This document shows, in pieces, positions 1 to 8,102 of a stretch of 20,704 bases of DNA. Source of the stretch: Devosiaceae bacterium (lineage in GTDB: Bacteria > Pseudomonadota > Alphaproteobacteria > Rhizobiales > Devosiaceae); the NCBI GenBank assembly GCA_021648375.1, contig JAKISW010000041.1:1-20704 (forward strand), given 5' to 3'. Positions within the stretch are counted from its first letter, which is position 1. Every line of letters starts with the position of its first letter. A program made the translations under genes and the position numbers. The notes below the pieces were generated by a model. That model ran no database searches. It saw only the letters and a program-made list of their open reading frames with translations, and was not told where the DNA came from.

Positions 1-2
1 AG

Positions 3-1934
3 GTAATTGCCTCGAATATGCAATTTAAAATTCCGGCCGGAACGCTTGAAGGGGAAGATGGGGAGGTCAAAATGCCTGCCGGTGCCATGAAGGTGGAAAT
101 GCTTGCCGAGGGAGTAATATTGCGCATTAATGATAATCTGGAACCAGTTCAAATTGCTGGTTTGACCCATTTGAAAGTTGAAGAAAACCGCACTTCCATT
201 GGTTTTGGACAGGCTCGATTATCAACAACAGGCGGTGAGATAATAGTTCAAGAATCTACGCTCTCGATTGCATGGGGGGACGATGATACCAGTTTATTTT
301 CCTTTCAGGGCAATTTGAACTCACCGATCAGTGCCTTGAGGGCCATCGGTGAAGTAACTTCGCCCGAATTGCTTGAGAATATGGATTTGCCAATCAATCT
401 GGCAGCTTTGAGCGGGAATTTAGAAACGTCATTGAGTGCAAAAATACCCTTGACCGGGCAGGATAATGAGGTTGGGGATATGCAATTTGCGCTGGAGGGA
501 AAAATTGGTGATTTCTCCAGCTCTGAGCCGGTTGCTGATTTTAATATTACCGATGGGCAATTGCAGTTTCAGCTAGATCAGGACCGCTATCAGGTTTCCG
601 GGCCGCTTAAGCTGAACGGTCTGGAAACCGATTTTTCTATTGCGGGAGAATTGAGGGAAGATGCCGAGCCACAAATATTGGTATCGGCATTGTTTGATGC
701 TGAGGATTTTAAGGAATTGGGTTTTGATGTAACCCAGTTCATTGGCGGAAAGGTGCGCTTTACCGGCGAGCCTTTGGCAAATGGGGATCTAAGGATTGCT
801 GTTGATCTGAAAGAAGCCAGCATGAGTGTTGCCGATATTGGATTGAGCAAGTCTGTCGGCAGTGAGGGATATTTAACCGCTCTTGTGAAATTTGCCGACC
901 CGTTGATTGAAATTAATGATATTGATCTGGGATTTGGCACTGTCCGGCTGGGTGGCAGTTTGATTTATCATCAGGAAAATGGATTGCAATCAGCTGATTT
1001 TTCTCGCTTTGCCATCAATGAGGGTGATCAGGCTCAAATTCGACTTACCCCGCTTAATGATGGATATGCGGTGCGGCTACGAGGTCGTCAACTTGACTTC
1101 AAGCCTATGATGCAACGGTTTTTTTCTCTGGAAACAGGGGGGACGGGTGGCCCGCAGTTTTCAGGAATTGATCAAACGATAATGCTTGATATCGAAATTG
1201 AGCGGGCGTTGGGATTTTACGGCACTACGGCAATCAATCTTGATGCTGACCTGATCCTGCATGGTGAAGATCTGGAAAAAGTGGAACTTCGCACCCAGTT
1301 CGGGGGCACAAATTCACTTTCCATCACCACCAACAATGTTCAGGGGGGCCGGGTTATGTCTGTGGCTTTTGGAGACCTTGGAACCCTGTTGCGCTTTGTT
1401 GGAACCTATCCTCGACTTGCCGGTGGGGAGGGGTCTTTGGTTATGACTACAAATGTTGCGCAAAAAATTGATCGCGGTGAATTTGTTTTGCGCAATTTCT
1501 CAATCATCGACGAGGGTAATGTTGCTCAGGTTCTGGGGAACAATCCAAATTCTCGCCAATTGATAGCTAATAGAAACCGAATTGATTTTAATTCCGGCCG
1601 GGCACAATTTATTCGCCGTCCTGATCGTATTGAGATTATTGATGCGGTGGTTGATGGGGGTGTTCAGGGGGGGACAGCGCGTGGATTTATCAATATGGAT
1701 ACCAATCAATATGATCTGGTGGGCACATATATTCCCCTGTTTGAACTGAATAATGCCTTTCAGCAAATTCCCATATTAGGGCCACTATTGGGTGGGCGCG
1801 AAGGAGAGGGCTTGTTTGGCGTTACTTTTGCCGTGCGCGGCAGTCTGGCAGACCCGCAGTTTTCGGTTAATCCGCTCTCCTTACTGGTGCCGGGGGCGTT
1901 TCGCTCATTATTTGAGTTTCGTGCACAGGAATAA
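3..1934 (+). CDS. AsmA-like / DUF3971-type envelope protein, 3' part
   Basis: The reading frame is open from base 3, so the gene begins upstream of the window; 643 residues are visible. The sequence is a long run of beta-rich, poorly conserved segments with no enzyme motif. It ends in the conserved AsmA-like C-terminal module: a D-x-G-x-L-L-R segment with a following G-G (roughly residues 450-470 of the visible part), then L-x-G-x-Y-I-P, the I-P-x-L-G-P-L-L-G-G segment, the G-E-G-L-F-G-V-T-F segment, and a final V-N-P-L-S-L-L-V-P-G. Proteins of this superfamily (AsmA, TamB, YhdP) are inner-membrane-anchored, periplasm-spanning proteins linked to lipid transport or outer-membrane homeostasis. 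The N-terminal signal/anchor lies outside the window. The gene converges on tyrS with 29 bp between stop codons and no clear terminator. Family call is from motif recognition; the role here is inference. Confidence 0.8.
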   Translation, partial: VIASNMQFKIPAGTLEGEDGEVKMPAGAMKVEMLAEGVILRINDNLEPVQIAGLTHLKVEENRTSIGFGQARLSTTGGEIIVQESTLSIAWGDDDTSLFSFQGNLNSPISALRAIGEVTSPELLENMDLPINLAALSGNLETSLSAKIPLTGQDNEVGDMQFALEGKIGDFSSSEPVADFNITDGQLQFQLDQDRYQVSGPLKLNGLETDFSIAGELREDAEPQILVSALFDAEDFKELGFDVTQFIGGKVRFTGEPLANGDLRIAVDLKEASMSVADIGLSKSVGSEGYLTALVKFADPLIEINDIDLGFGTVRLGGSLIYHQENGLQSADFSRFAINEGDQAQIRLTPLNDGYAVRLRGRQLDFKPMMQRFFSLETGGTGGPQFSGIDQTIMLDIEIERALGFYGTTAINLDADLILHGEDLEKVELRTQFGGTNSLSITTNNVQGGRVMSVAFGDLGTLLRFVGTYPRLAGGEGSLVMTTNVAQKIDRGEFVLRNFSIIDEGNVAQVLGNNPNSRQLIANRNRIDFNSGRAQFIRRPDRIEIIDAVVDGGVQGGTARGFINMDTNQYDLVGTYIPLFELNNAFQQIPILGPLLGGREGEGLFGVTFAVRGSLADPQFSVNPLSLLVPGAFRSLFEFRAQE

Positions 1935-1963
1935 TTGCGCAGAACTACCGACAAAACACTGCT

Positions 1964-3208
1964 CTATTTTGCGCGCAGCAAAACGTGGCGTTTTTTGCCC
2001 AGGGAGAGTTTTATCACCCCTTCTGGCAATTGGTCCCCCTCAGAAATCGTTGCCCGCTCATCGGTGATTTGAATATCATTGACACGAGCTGCTCCGGATT
2101 TGATGTGTCTTCTGGCCTCTCCATTCGATGCGGCCAGACCGGCTTTAACAATAGCTGAGAGCAGACCGATCCCTGAGTTCAATTCAGTTTTGGAAATCTC
2201 AACGGTGGGCAATGACAGGTCCAGTGCACCTTGCTCAAAGGTGGCTGCGGCCGTGGCTTGGGCCTGATCAGCTGCTGCTTGACCATGGACAACAGCAGTA
2301 GCTGCGGTGGCCAGAATTTTTTTGGCGTCATTGATGTCGGCGTTGGAAATTTTTTTGATTTCACTTAAGGGAAGGCGGGTAAAAATCTTAAGGAAGCGAT
2401 TTACATCAGCATCTTCGGTATTGCGGAAATACTGCCAGAAATCATACGGAGAAAACAGCTCTTCATTAAGCCAGACGGCACCGTTTTCAGTTTTACCCAT
2501 TTTTTGACCAGAGGAGGTTGTAAGCAGGGGGGTCGTCAGGGCAAAAAGCTGTTTGCCTTTCATGCGGTGAGAAAGGTCAACACCGTTGATGATATTTCCC
2601 CATTGGTCCGAGCCACCCATCTGCAACACACAATCATGGCGCTGGCTCAATTCAACAAAATCATAACCCTGCATAATCATATAGTTGAATTCGAGAAACG
2701 ACAAAGACTGTTCACGATCAAGACGCAGGCGAACACTATCAAAGCTAAGCATGCGGTTTACCGAAAAATGGCGACCCACATCACGCAAAAAATCCACATA
2801 TTTGAGGCCAAGCAGCCAATCGGCATTATTGACCATCAAAGCATCGGTTTTGCCATCGCCAAACTTTAGAATACGTGAAAAAATCTTTTTTATGCCGGCG
2901 ATATTGGTGGCAATTTCTTCGTGCCCCAGCAATTTTCGCTGCTCGTCCTTGAATGATGGGTCGCCGACAAGAGAGGTTCCTCCCCCCATCAAAGTGATTG
3001 GTTTGTGCCCGGTTTCCTGCATCCAGTGCAACATGGTGACGGTAATCAGATTGCCGATATGCAGGCTGGTGGCGGTGGCGTCATAGCCGATATAGGCGCT
3101 AATTGGCCCGGCCGCGCAAAGAGCATCGAGTTTTTCAGGGTTGGAGATTTGATGAATAAACCCGCGCTCTTCAAGGGTTTGCAAAAAATCTGATTTATAC
3201 TTTCCCAT
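1964..3208 (-). CDS. tyrS: Tyrosine--tRNA ligase
   Basis: Charges tRNA(Tyr) with tyrosine in the cytoplasm. The 414-residue product is the usual TyrRS length. Class I signatures are present: HIGN (residues 50-53) is the HIGH motif, following Y-I-G-Y-D (39-43), and KMGKT (236-240) is the KMSKS motif, preceded by L-L-T-T-S-S-G-Q. The tyrosine pocket is visible as F-N-Y-M-I-M-Q-G-Y-D (174-183) and Q-M-G-G-S-D-Q-W-G-N (196-205). The last ~70 residues form an S4-like RNA-binding domain (G-E-A-R-R-H-I-K-S-G-A-A-R-V-N). The ATG at 3208 has an AGG a few bases upstream. The gene lies 6 bp downstream of the alpha/beta hydrolase on the same strand, so the two are probably co-transcribed. Nothing looks damaged. 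Confidence 0.97.
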   Translation of the reverse strand: MGKYKSDFLQTLEERGFIHQISNPEKLDALCAAGPISAYIGYDATATSLHIGNLITVTMLHWMQETGHKPITLMGGGTSLVGDPSFKDEQRKLLGHEEIATNIAGIKKIFSRILKFGDGKTDALMVNNADWLLGLKYVDFLRDVGRHFSVNRMLSFDSVRLRLDREQSLSFLEFNYMIMQGYDFVELSQRHDCVLQMGGSDQWGNIINGVDLSHRMKGKQLFALTTPLLTTSSGQKMGKTENGAVWLNEELFSPYDFWQYFRNTEDADVNRFLKIFTRLPLSEIKKISNADINDAKKILATAATAVVHGQAAADQAQATAAATFEQGALDLSLPTVEISKTELNSGIGLLSAIVKAGLAASNGEARRHIKSGAARVNDIQITDERATISEGDQLPEGVIKLSLGKKRHVLLRAK

Positions 3209-3214
3209 AATAGC

Positions 3215-3877
3215 CTAGCGTCCCCCGCCAGCGGCAATGTCGGCCCGGCGACGATCAAGATATTCAGAACAGCGCTCAATCAATTCTTCGGTTTGATCCG
3301 TGAAAAAATGATTGGCCCCTTCCATGGTCTGTTGCTCGATGGTGATGCCTTTTTGGGTATGAAGTTTATCAACCAGCCGTTGAACGGATTCGGGGTCGGT
3401 AACCTTGTCATCCGACCCATGAATTATCAAACCGGATGACGGGCATGGAGCCAGAAAGGAGAAATCATAAAGATTTTCCTGGGGGGAAATGGAGATGAAC
3501 CCTTCAACTTCGGGACGACGCATCAGCAATTGCATGCCAATCCACGAACCAAAGGAAAATCCGGCAATCCAGGAGCCTTTGCTCTCCGGATTGATAGATT
3601 GCAGCCAGTCAAGGGAGGCCGCTGCATCAGAAAGCTCGCCGGGGCCATGATCAAACAAGCCCTGGGAGCGGCCAACACCGCGCGAATTAAAGCGAAGAGT
3701 GGCAAAGCCACGTTCCACAAACATGTAATATAGATCATAAATGATCTGATTATTCATGTTGCCACCAAATTCGGGGTGGGGGTGCATAATGATTGCAACC
3801 GGGGCGTTTGGCTCTTTGCCCGGCTGATAGCGCCCTTCAAGGCGACCAACGGGACCGTTGTAAACTACTTCTGGCAT
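3215..3877 (-). CDS. Alpha/beta hydrolase (COG2945-like)
   Basis: A 220-residue serine hydrolase of the alpha/beta fold. The nucleophile elbow is G-F-S-F-G (106-110, Ser108), the acid is Asp156 or Asp157 in H-G-S-D-D-K-V-T-D, and the catalytic His is His190 in G-A-N-H-F-F. An H-P-H-P-x-x-G-G motif (32-39) near the N-terminus shapes the oxyanion region; with R-F-N-S-R-G-V-G-x-S (62-71) it places the protein with small COG2945-type hydrolases. No signal peptide is seen, so it should be cytoplasmic; the substrate is unknown. It is first in a probable two-gene unit with tyrS and diverges from the suf operon. I know the same neighbour arrangement from rhizobial genomes (recalled, not checked). The ATG at 3877 has only a distant AAGGA, 12 nt upstream. 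Confidence 0.85.
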   Translation of the reverse strand: MPEVVYNGPVGRLEGRYQPGKEPNAPVAIIMHPHPEFGGNMNNQIIYDLYYMFVERGFATLRFNSRGVGRSQGLFDHGPGELSDAAASLDWLQSINPESKGSWIAGFSFGSWIGMQLLMRRPEVEGFISISPQENLYDFSFLAPCPSSGLIIHGSDDKVTDPESVQRLVDKLHTQKGITIEQQTMEGANHFFTDQTEELIERCSEYLDRRRADIAAGGGR

Positions 3878-3950
3878 GGGGCTTTTAAGTCCTTAATTCG
3901 CAAAATTTCACTTTTCAGTTCAAACCCTAACAGAACTCACTCTTATCGGC

Positions 3951-3979
3951 TTGACGTTGAGTGCTCAGGCTTTTACATA
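3951..3979 (+). promoter_or_regulatory. Candidate promoter of the suf operon
   Basis: TTGACG (3951-3956) is followed 17 nt later by TACATA (3974-3979). The -35 matches consensus at 5 of 6 positions; the -10 is weak (3 of 6). Predicted initiation near 3986 would put the 27-bp palindrome at 3993-4019 just downstream of the start site, a natural place for a repressor, and leave a leader of about 140 nt. This is a by-eye match only. Confidence 0.35.
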
Positions 3980-3992
3980 TGGCTTTCAAAAT

Positions 3993-4019
3993 GCTAGTTT
4001 AGAATAATTCAAAACTAGC
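3993..4019. promoter_or_regulatory. 27-bp palindrome, probable Irr box (iron control element)
   Basis: The 27 bases form an inverted repeat centred on 4006 in which 12 of 13 base pairs match (only 4001/4011 fails). The arms are GCTAGTTT and AAACTAGC; the core TTTAGAATAATTCAAAA fits the alphaproteobacterial iron control element bound by Irr, recalled as TTTAGAA-N3-TTCTAAA, with one mismatch. It lies 122 bp upstream of the first suf gene and 129 bp from the divergent hydrolase. Irr is a Fur-family regulator that senses heme and is known to control suf genes in rhizobia. The palindrome is seen directly; assignment to Irr is inference. Confidence 0.62.
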
Positions 4020-4127
4020 TATTTGCCGAAAAAATCACCGGTGTGAAATCCTTTTAGATTAGTGGGGGCGCTAATTTCAAGGATTGTTTCTCAAACCGGC
4101 CATAACAGATGAATTTAAAGTGTTTGA

Positions 4128-5300
4128 ATGAGCAATTCGCGGGTATATCTTGATCATAATGCCTCAACTGCGCTGTATAAAGCAGCGCATGCCTCTATGC
4201 TTGAAGTGATGGAGCTTGTCGGCAATCCCTCTTCTGTGCATGGGGAGGGGCGGGTTTTGGCCAATATTATCGAAAAAAGCCGCTCTGAAGTTGCAGATAT
4301 TGCAGGAGCCGATCGCAACCAAATTGTATTTACCGGTTCTGCCAGCGAAGCCATAACCCAGGCAATTGTTGGTTCGGTAACGCAGTTGGGCGTAAAAAAA
4401 ATATTTATGTCAGCTGGTGAGCATCAGGCAGTGGTTAGCGCTGCAAAAATCAGCGGCGCTGAAATCGAAATTATTGGTCTGGATGAAAATGGTGTAATTG
4501 ATGTTGCGGCGCTTGAACATGCGCTGACCCAGCATGAGCGCTTTAAATCCGCTGGCCTGATCTGTGTTCACATGGTGAACGGAGAAACCGGAATTATTCA
4601 ACCCATTGAAAAAACAGAAAAACTGGTGGCACAAACCGATCATTTTTTGTTTGTTGACGCGGTGCAGGCATTTGGAAAAATGCAAATTGATTTTGTTTCC
4701 CGAGATATTGATATGCTGGCCATCAGCGCCCACAAGATGGGCGGCCCGACAGGGGTTGGCGCGCTGTTGATGAAAGAGCGCTGCTTTGACGCAAAAATCA
4801 TTCCCGGCGGCGGTCAGGAGATGGGCCGGCGCGGAGGCACTGCTTCTGCCATGTTAATTGCAGGATTTGGGGCTGCATCTGGTGAAGCTTTGCGCCGATT
4901 TGATCTTAAGAAATTACAAAAGCTTATTGAAAAATTTGAAACAGGCCTGATGCAACTGGATGAAAATATTGTGATTTTTGGCCGTGATGCAAAGCGCATT
5001 GGCAATGTTTCCTTCTTTGCTCTGCCCGGAAACTTTAGCGAAACCGCGCTTATAAAACTTGATCTTAATGGAATTGCAGTTTCTGCCGGATCGGCCTGCT
5101 CATCGGGAAAAGCTGAAATAAGCCCGATGTTAAAGGCCATGGGTATTGCTCCAGAACTGGCACAGTGTGCCCTTCGGGTTAGCGTTGGATGGAATAGCAG
5201 CGAGGCAGATATTGAGCGAGCGTTGGAAGAAATTAAAAAGCTGATTATTGGTCAGCAACGCGAAAATACACAAATTACCCCACCAATTGGCAGGAGTTAA
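4128..5300 (+). CDS. Cysteine desulfurase, NifS/IscS-type (group I), first gene of suf operon
   Basis: A PLP enzyme that takes sulfur from cysteine as an enzyme-bound persulfide, giving alanine. The 390-residue product has V-Y-L-D-H-N-A-S-T (6-14), the PLP-stacking His99 in G-E-H-Q, Asp177 and Gln180 in F-V-D-A-V-Q, the Schiff-base Lys203 in S-A-H-K-M-G-G-P-T-G, and catalytic Cys324 in S-A-G-S-A-C-S-S-G-K. The S-S-G-K type loop and S-A-G-S-A-C context mark the group I (IscS/NifS) branch, unlike the group II SufS encoded five genes downstream. It opens the operon, where many other bacteria have iscR, and it ends 1 bp before sufB. The ATG at 4128 has no strong Shine-Dalgarno upstream. It is probably under the 3993-4019 palindrome. 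Confidence 0.93.
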   Translation: MSNSRVYLDHNASTALYKAAHASMLEVMELVGNPSSVHGEGRVLANIIEKSRSEVADIAGADRNQIVFTGSASEAITQAIVGSVTQLGVKKIFMSAGEHQAVVSAAKISGAEIEIIGLDENGVIDVAALEHALTQHERFKSAGLICVHMVNGETGIIQPIEKTEKLVAQTDHFLFVDAVQAFGKMQIDFVSRDIDMLAISAHKMGGPTGVGALLMKERCFDAKIIPGGGQEMGRRGGTASAMLIAGFGAASGEALRRFDLKKLQKLIEKFETGLMQLDENIVIFGRDAKRIGNVSFFALPGNFSETALIKLDLNGIAVSAGSACSSGKAEISPMLKAMGIAPELAQCALRVSVGWNSSEADIERALEEIKKLIIGQQRENTQITPPIGRS

Positions 5301-5301
5301 A

Positions 5302-6771
5302 ATGGTTGCCGTTAAAGAAACTGTAGCACACGTATCTGAGCTAGAAGTTGATAAATATAAGTATGGTTTTTCCACCGATATTGAGAGCGAATTGGCTCCT
5401 AAAGGCCTCAATGAAGATATTGTGCGCTATATTTCGGCTAAAAAGGACGATCCGGAATGGCTGCTTGAGTGGCGTCTACAGGCATTTGAGCGCTGGAAAA
5501 CTATGGAAGAGCCAACCTGGGCGCGGGTGAATTATCCAAAAATTGATTTTCAGGATCTGCATTATTATGCGGCACCCAAAAACACCCCGGGGCCAAAAAG
5601 CCTGGACGAGGTGGATCCTGAACTGCTCGAAACTTATAAAAAGCTCGGCATTCCACTTGGGGAACAGGCCATTTTAGCCGGGGTTGAGGGTGCTCGGGTG
5701 GCAGTGGATGCGGTGTTTGATTCTGTTTCGGTGGTCACAACCTTCAAGGAAGAGCTGGCCAAGGTTGGGATTATATTTTGCCCGATATCCGAGGCGGTAA
5801 AAACCCACCCGGAACTGGTGAAAAAATATCTTGGTTCTGTGGTTCCCATGAGCGATAATTTTTACGCCACATTGAATTCTGCCGTATTTACCGATGGTTC
5901 ATTCGTTTATATTCCCAAGGGCGTACGCTGCCCCATGGAGCTTTCCACATATTTCAGGATTAACGAGCCAAAAACCGGGCAGTTTGAGCGCACGCTGATA
6001 ATTGCTGATGAGGGCTCTTATGTCTCTTATCTTGAGGGCTGTACGGCGCCGATGCGCGATGAAAACCAACTGCATGCAGCGGTTGTGGAGCTGATTGCGC
6101 TTGATGATGCGGAAATAAAATATTCCACGGTGCAAAACTGGTATCCGGGCGATAAAAATGGTGTTGGCGGCATATATAATTTTGTCACAAAGCGCGGAGA
6201 TTGTCGGGGTAAAAACTCCAAAATTTCATGGACGCAGGTGGAAACCGGCTCAGCCATCACCTGGAAATACCCCAGTTGCATTTTGCGCGGCGATGGCTCG
6301 CGCGGGGAGTTTTATTCCATTGCCGTTTCCAACGGATATCAGCAGGTGGATAGTGGCACCAAGATGATCCATCTGGGTAAAAACACCTCCAGTCTGATTA
6401 TTGCCAAAGGGATAGCTGCCGGACATTCCGACAATACTTATCGCGGGCAGGTTTCGGCCAATGCCAAAGCCAGCGGAGCGCGAAATTTCACCCAGTGTGA
6501 TTCGCTTTTAATCGGTAATAAATGTGGAGCACACACGGTGCCCTATATTGAAAGTCGCAATGCCAGCGCAGTGTTTGAACATGAGGCCACAACCTCAAAA
6601 ATTTCCGACGATCAGTTGTTTTATTGTCAGCAGCGCGGATTAAGTGATGAGGAAGCGGTGGCTTTGATCGTCAATGGATTTGTGCGTGAGGTTTTGCAGC
6701 ATCTGCCCATGGAATTTATGGTGGAAAGCCAAAAACTTATCGCAATCTCTCTGGAGGGAAGTGTGGGCTGA
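5302..6771 (+). CDS. sufB: Fe-S cluster scaffold SufB
   Basis: Core subunit of the SufBCD complex on which Fe-S clusters are built in the cytosol. From the ATG at 5302 the product is 489 residues, the normal size. That start has AGGAG (5292-5296) 5 nt upstream and abuts the previous stop. The in-frame codon at 5248 would add 18 residues and overlap the desulfurase gene, so it was rejected. Cys408 in G-N-K-C-G-A-H matches the cluster/persulfide Cys405 of E. coli SufB. Glu432-region F-E-H-E-A-T-T-S-K-I-S and Cys247 in L-E-G-C-T-A-P-M are also conserved. The stop overlaps the next gene's start (TGATG), which suggests translational coupling to the cupin. Confidence 0.97.
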   Translation: MVAVKETVAHVSELEVDKYKYGFSTDIESELAPKGLNEDIVRYISAKKDDPEWLLEWRLQAFERWKTMEEPTWARVNYPKIDFQDLHYYAAPKNTPGPKSLDEVDPELLETYKKLGIPLGEQAILAGVEGARVAVDAVFDSVSVVTTFKEELAKVGIIFCPISEAVKTHPELVKKYLGSVVPMSDNFYATLNSAVFTDGSFVYIPKGVRCPMELSTYFRINEPKTGQFERTLIIADEGSYVSYLEGCTAPMRDENQLHAAVVELIALDDAEIKYSTVQNWYPGDKNGVGGIYNFVTKRGDCRGKNSKISWTQVETGSAITWKYPSCILRGDGSRGEFYSIAVSNGYQQVDSGTKMIHLGKNTSSLIIAKGIAAGHSDNTYRGQVSANAKASGARNFTQCDSLLIGNKCGAHTVPYIESRNASAVFEHEATTSKISDDQLFYCQQRGLSDEEAVALIVNGFVREVLQHLPMEFMVESQKLIAISLEGSVG

Positions 6772-7316
6772 TGAGCAAAAAACCTATTGCCAATATTTTT
6801 GAAGCGGAGTTGGTTCCGTGGAAAAAGGGCTCCAGATTTGAAGCCGGGTTGGCGCGCCTTGGTGCAAAAATCGGCGCTGAACAGCTTGGCGCGCAATATC
6901 ATGTGGTACCGGCGGGCAAGAGCGCTTTTCCTCGTCATGCGCACCATAATAACGAAGAAATGCTTATCGTTATGTCAGGAGCCGGAGAATATCAGGCCGG
7001 AGATGAAATCTGGCCGGTTAAGGCTGGTGATATTATCGCCGCGCCTGTTGGCGATGGATCGACAGCCCACCAAATGCGTAACAATTCGCAAGGTGAGTTG
7101 AAATATCTGGTGGTATCGACCCGCCATGACCCGGATGTGGTTGAATATCCGGATAGTAACAAATTTGCCGTGGCATCTATGATTCCAAAGGATAAAGGAA
7201 TGCTCGGCGCACGGATTGCCTATATCGGGAAAAAAGAAAACTCGCTCGATTACTGGGACGGCGAGAACACTGGTGTCGATGACACTAGTGCCAAAGACAC
7301 TGGAGAAGAAAAATGA
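6771..7316 (+). CDS. Cupin-domain protein inserted in the suf operon (COG3837-like)
   Basis: A 181-residue single-domain cupin. Cupin motif 1 is present as G49-x6-H56-x-H58-x4-E63-x6-G70, giving the usual His/His/Glu metal site. Motif 2 follows as G86-x5-P-x-G then H100-x3-N104. The start and layout (N-I-F-E, P-W-x-x-G, L-G-A-Q-Y-H-V-V-P-A-G-K, Y-P-D-S-N-K) resemble the uncharacterised COG3837 cupins. It is coupled at both ends: TGATG with sufB and ATGA with sufC. The last ~20 residues are acidic and probably disordered. Position implies co-expression with SufBCD, but a role in iron or sulfur handling is inference; sugar or small-molecule binding is equally possible for the fold. Confidence 0.85.
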   Translation: MSKKPIANIFEAELVPWKKGSRFEAGLARLGAKIGAEQLGAQYHVVPAGKSAFPRHAHHNNEEMLIVMSGAGEYQAGDEIWPVKAGDIIAAPVGDGSTAHQMRNNSQGELKYLVVSTRHDPDVVEYPDSNKFAVASMIPKDKGMLGARIAYIGKKENSLDYWDGENTGVDDTSAKDTGEEK

Positions 7317-8074
7317 GCGCACCAATGCTTGAAATTAAAGACTTAAGAGTGTCCGTTGAGGACAAGGAAATTCTAAAAGGGGTCAATCTGATTGTTCCCG
7401 CCGGGGAGGTTCATGCGATCATGGGGCGCAATGGTTCCGGCAAATCCACCCTGTCCTATGCCATAGCGGGACGTGCCGGATATGAAATCACCGGCGGTGA
7501 TGTTGTGCTTGATGGTCAGTCGATCATCGATATGGAGCCGGACGAGCGCGCTGCGGCGGGTCTTTTTCTGGCCTTTCAATATCCCATAGAAATTCCCGGT
7601 GTTGCTACCATGACATTTTTGAAATCTGCCATGAATGCCCAGCGCAAATCGCGCGGTGAAGAAGAACTTACGATCCCTGATTTCATGAAGGCTGTTCGCG
7701 GTGCCGCTGATAAGCTTTCGATCAATAAAGACATGCTTAAACGGGCGCTTAATGTTGGTTTTTCAGGCGGAGAAAAAAAGCGGGCCGAAGTTTTGCAAAT
7801 GGCACTGCTGGAGCCGAAAATGTGCGTGATGGATGAAACTGATTCCGGGCTGGATATTGATGCCTTAAAAGTGGTTTCTGAAGGGGTAAATCAAATGCGT
7901 GCTCCGGGACGTTCCATGCTGGTCATCACCCATTATCAGCGATTGCTCGATCATATTGTGCCTGATCGGGTGCATGTATTTTCCGATGGGCAAATTGTTG
8001 AAAGCGGAGACAAGGATCTGGCTTTGATGCTGGAAAGCAAAGGGTATGCAGCGTTTGATGGCGCTGCGGCTTAG
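7313..8074 (+). CDS. sufC: Fe-S assembly ATPase SufC
   Basis: ABC-type ATPase that powers the SufBCD scaffold; it is soluble and has no partner permease. The 253-residue product has Walker A G-R-N-G-S-G-K-S-T (38-46), Q-loop Gln89, the ABC signature S-G-G-E-K (151-155), Walker B ending M-D-E (173-175) followed by T-D-S-G-L-D, and the switch His207 in V-I-T-H. The E-K-K-R-A-E after the signature is typical of SufC. The ATG at 7313 overlaps the cupin stop (ATGA) and has GGAGAAG just upstream; the in-frame ATG at 7325 is the only rival and would give the shorter N-terminus M-L-E-I-K. Confidence 0.97.
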   Translation: MSAPMLEIKDLRVSVEDKEILKGVNLIVPAGEVHAIMGRNGSGKSTLSYAIAGRAGYEITGGDVVLDGQSIIDMEPDERAAAGLFLAFQYPIEIPGVATMTFLKSAMNAQRKSRGEEELTIPDFMKAVRGAADKLSINKDMLKRALNVGFSGGEKKRAEVLQMALLEPKMCVMDETDSGLDIDALKVVSEGVNQMRAPGRSMLVITHYQRLLDHIVPDRVHVFSDGQIVESGDKDLALMLESKGYAAFDGAAA

Positions 8075-8102
8075 GTTGTGAACTCATAAACGGAATTAAA
8101 AA

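Noticed and set aside
3952..3967. TGA...TCA in the suf control region as a RirA iron-responsive site
   Set aside because: The spacing is 10 nt, not the 9 nt I recall for the rhizobial motif, and it overlaps the proposed -35; not enough to call.
5248..5301. 18-codon N-terminal extension of SufB
   Set aside because: It overlaps the preceding gene, and the ATG at 5302 has a well-spaced AGGAG.
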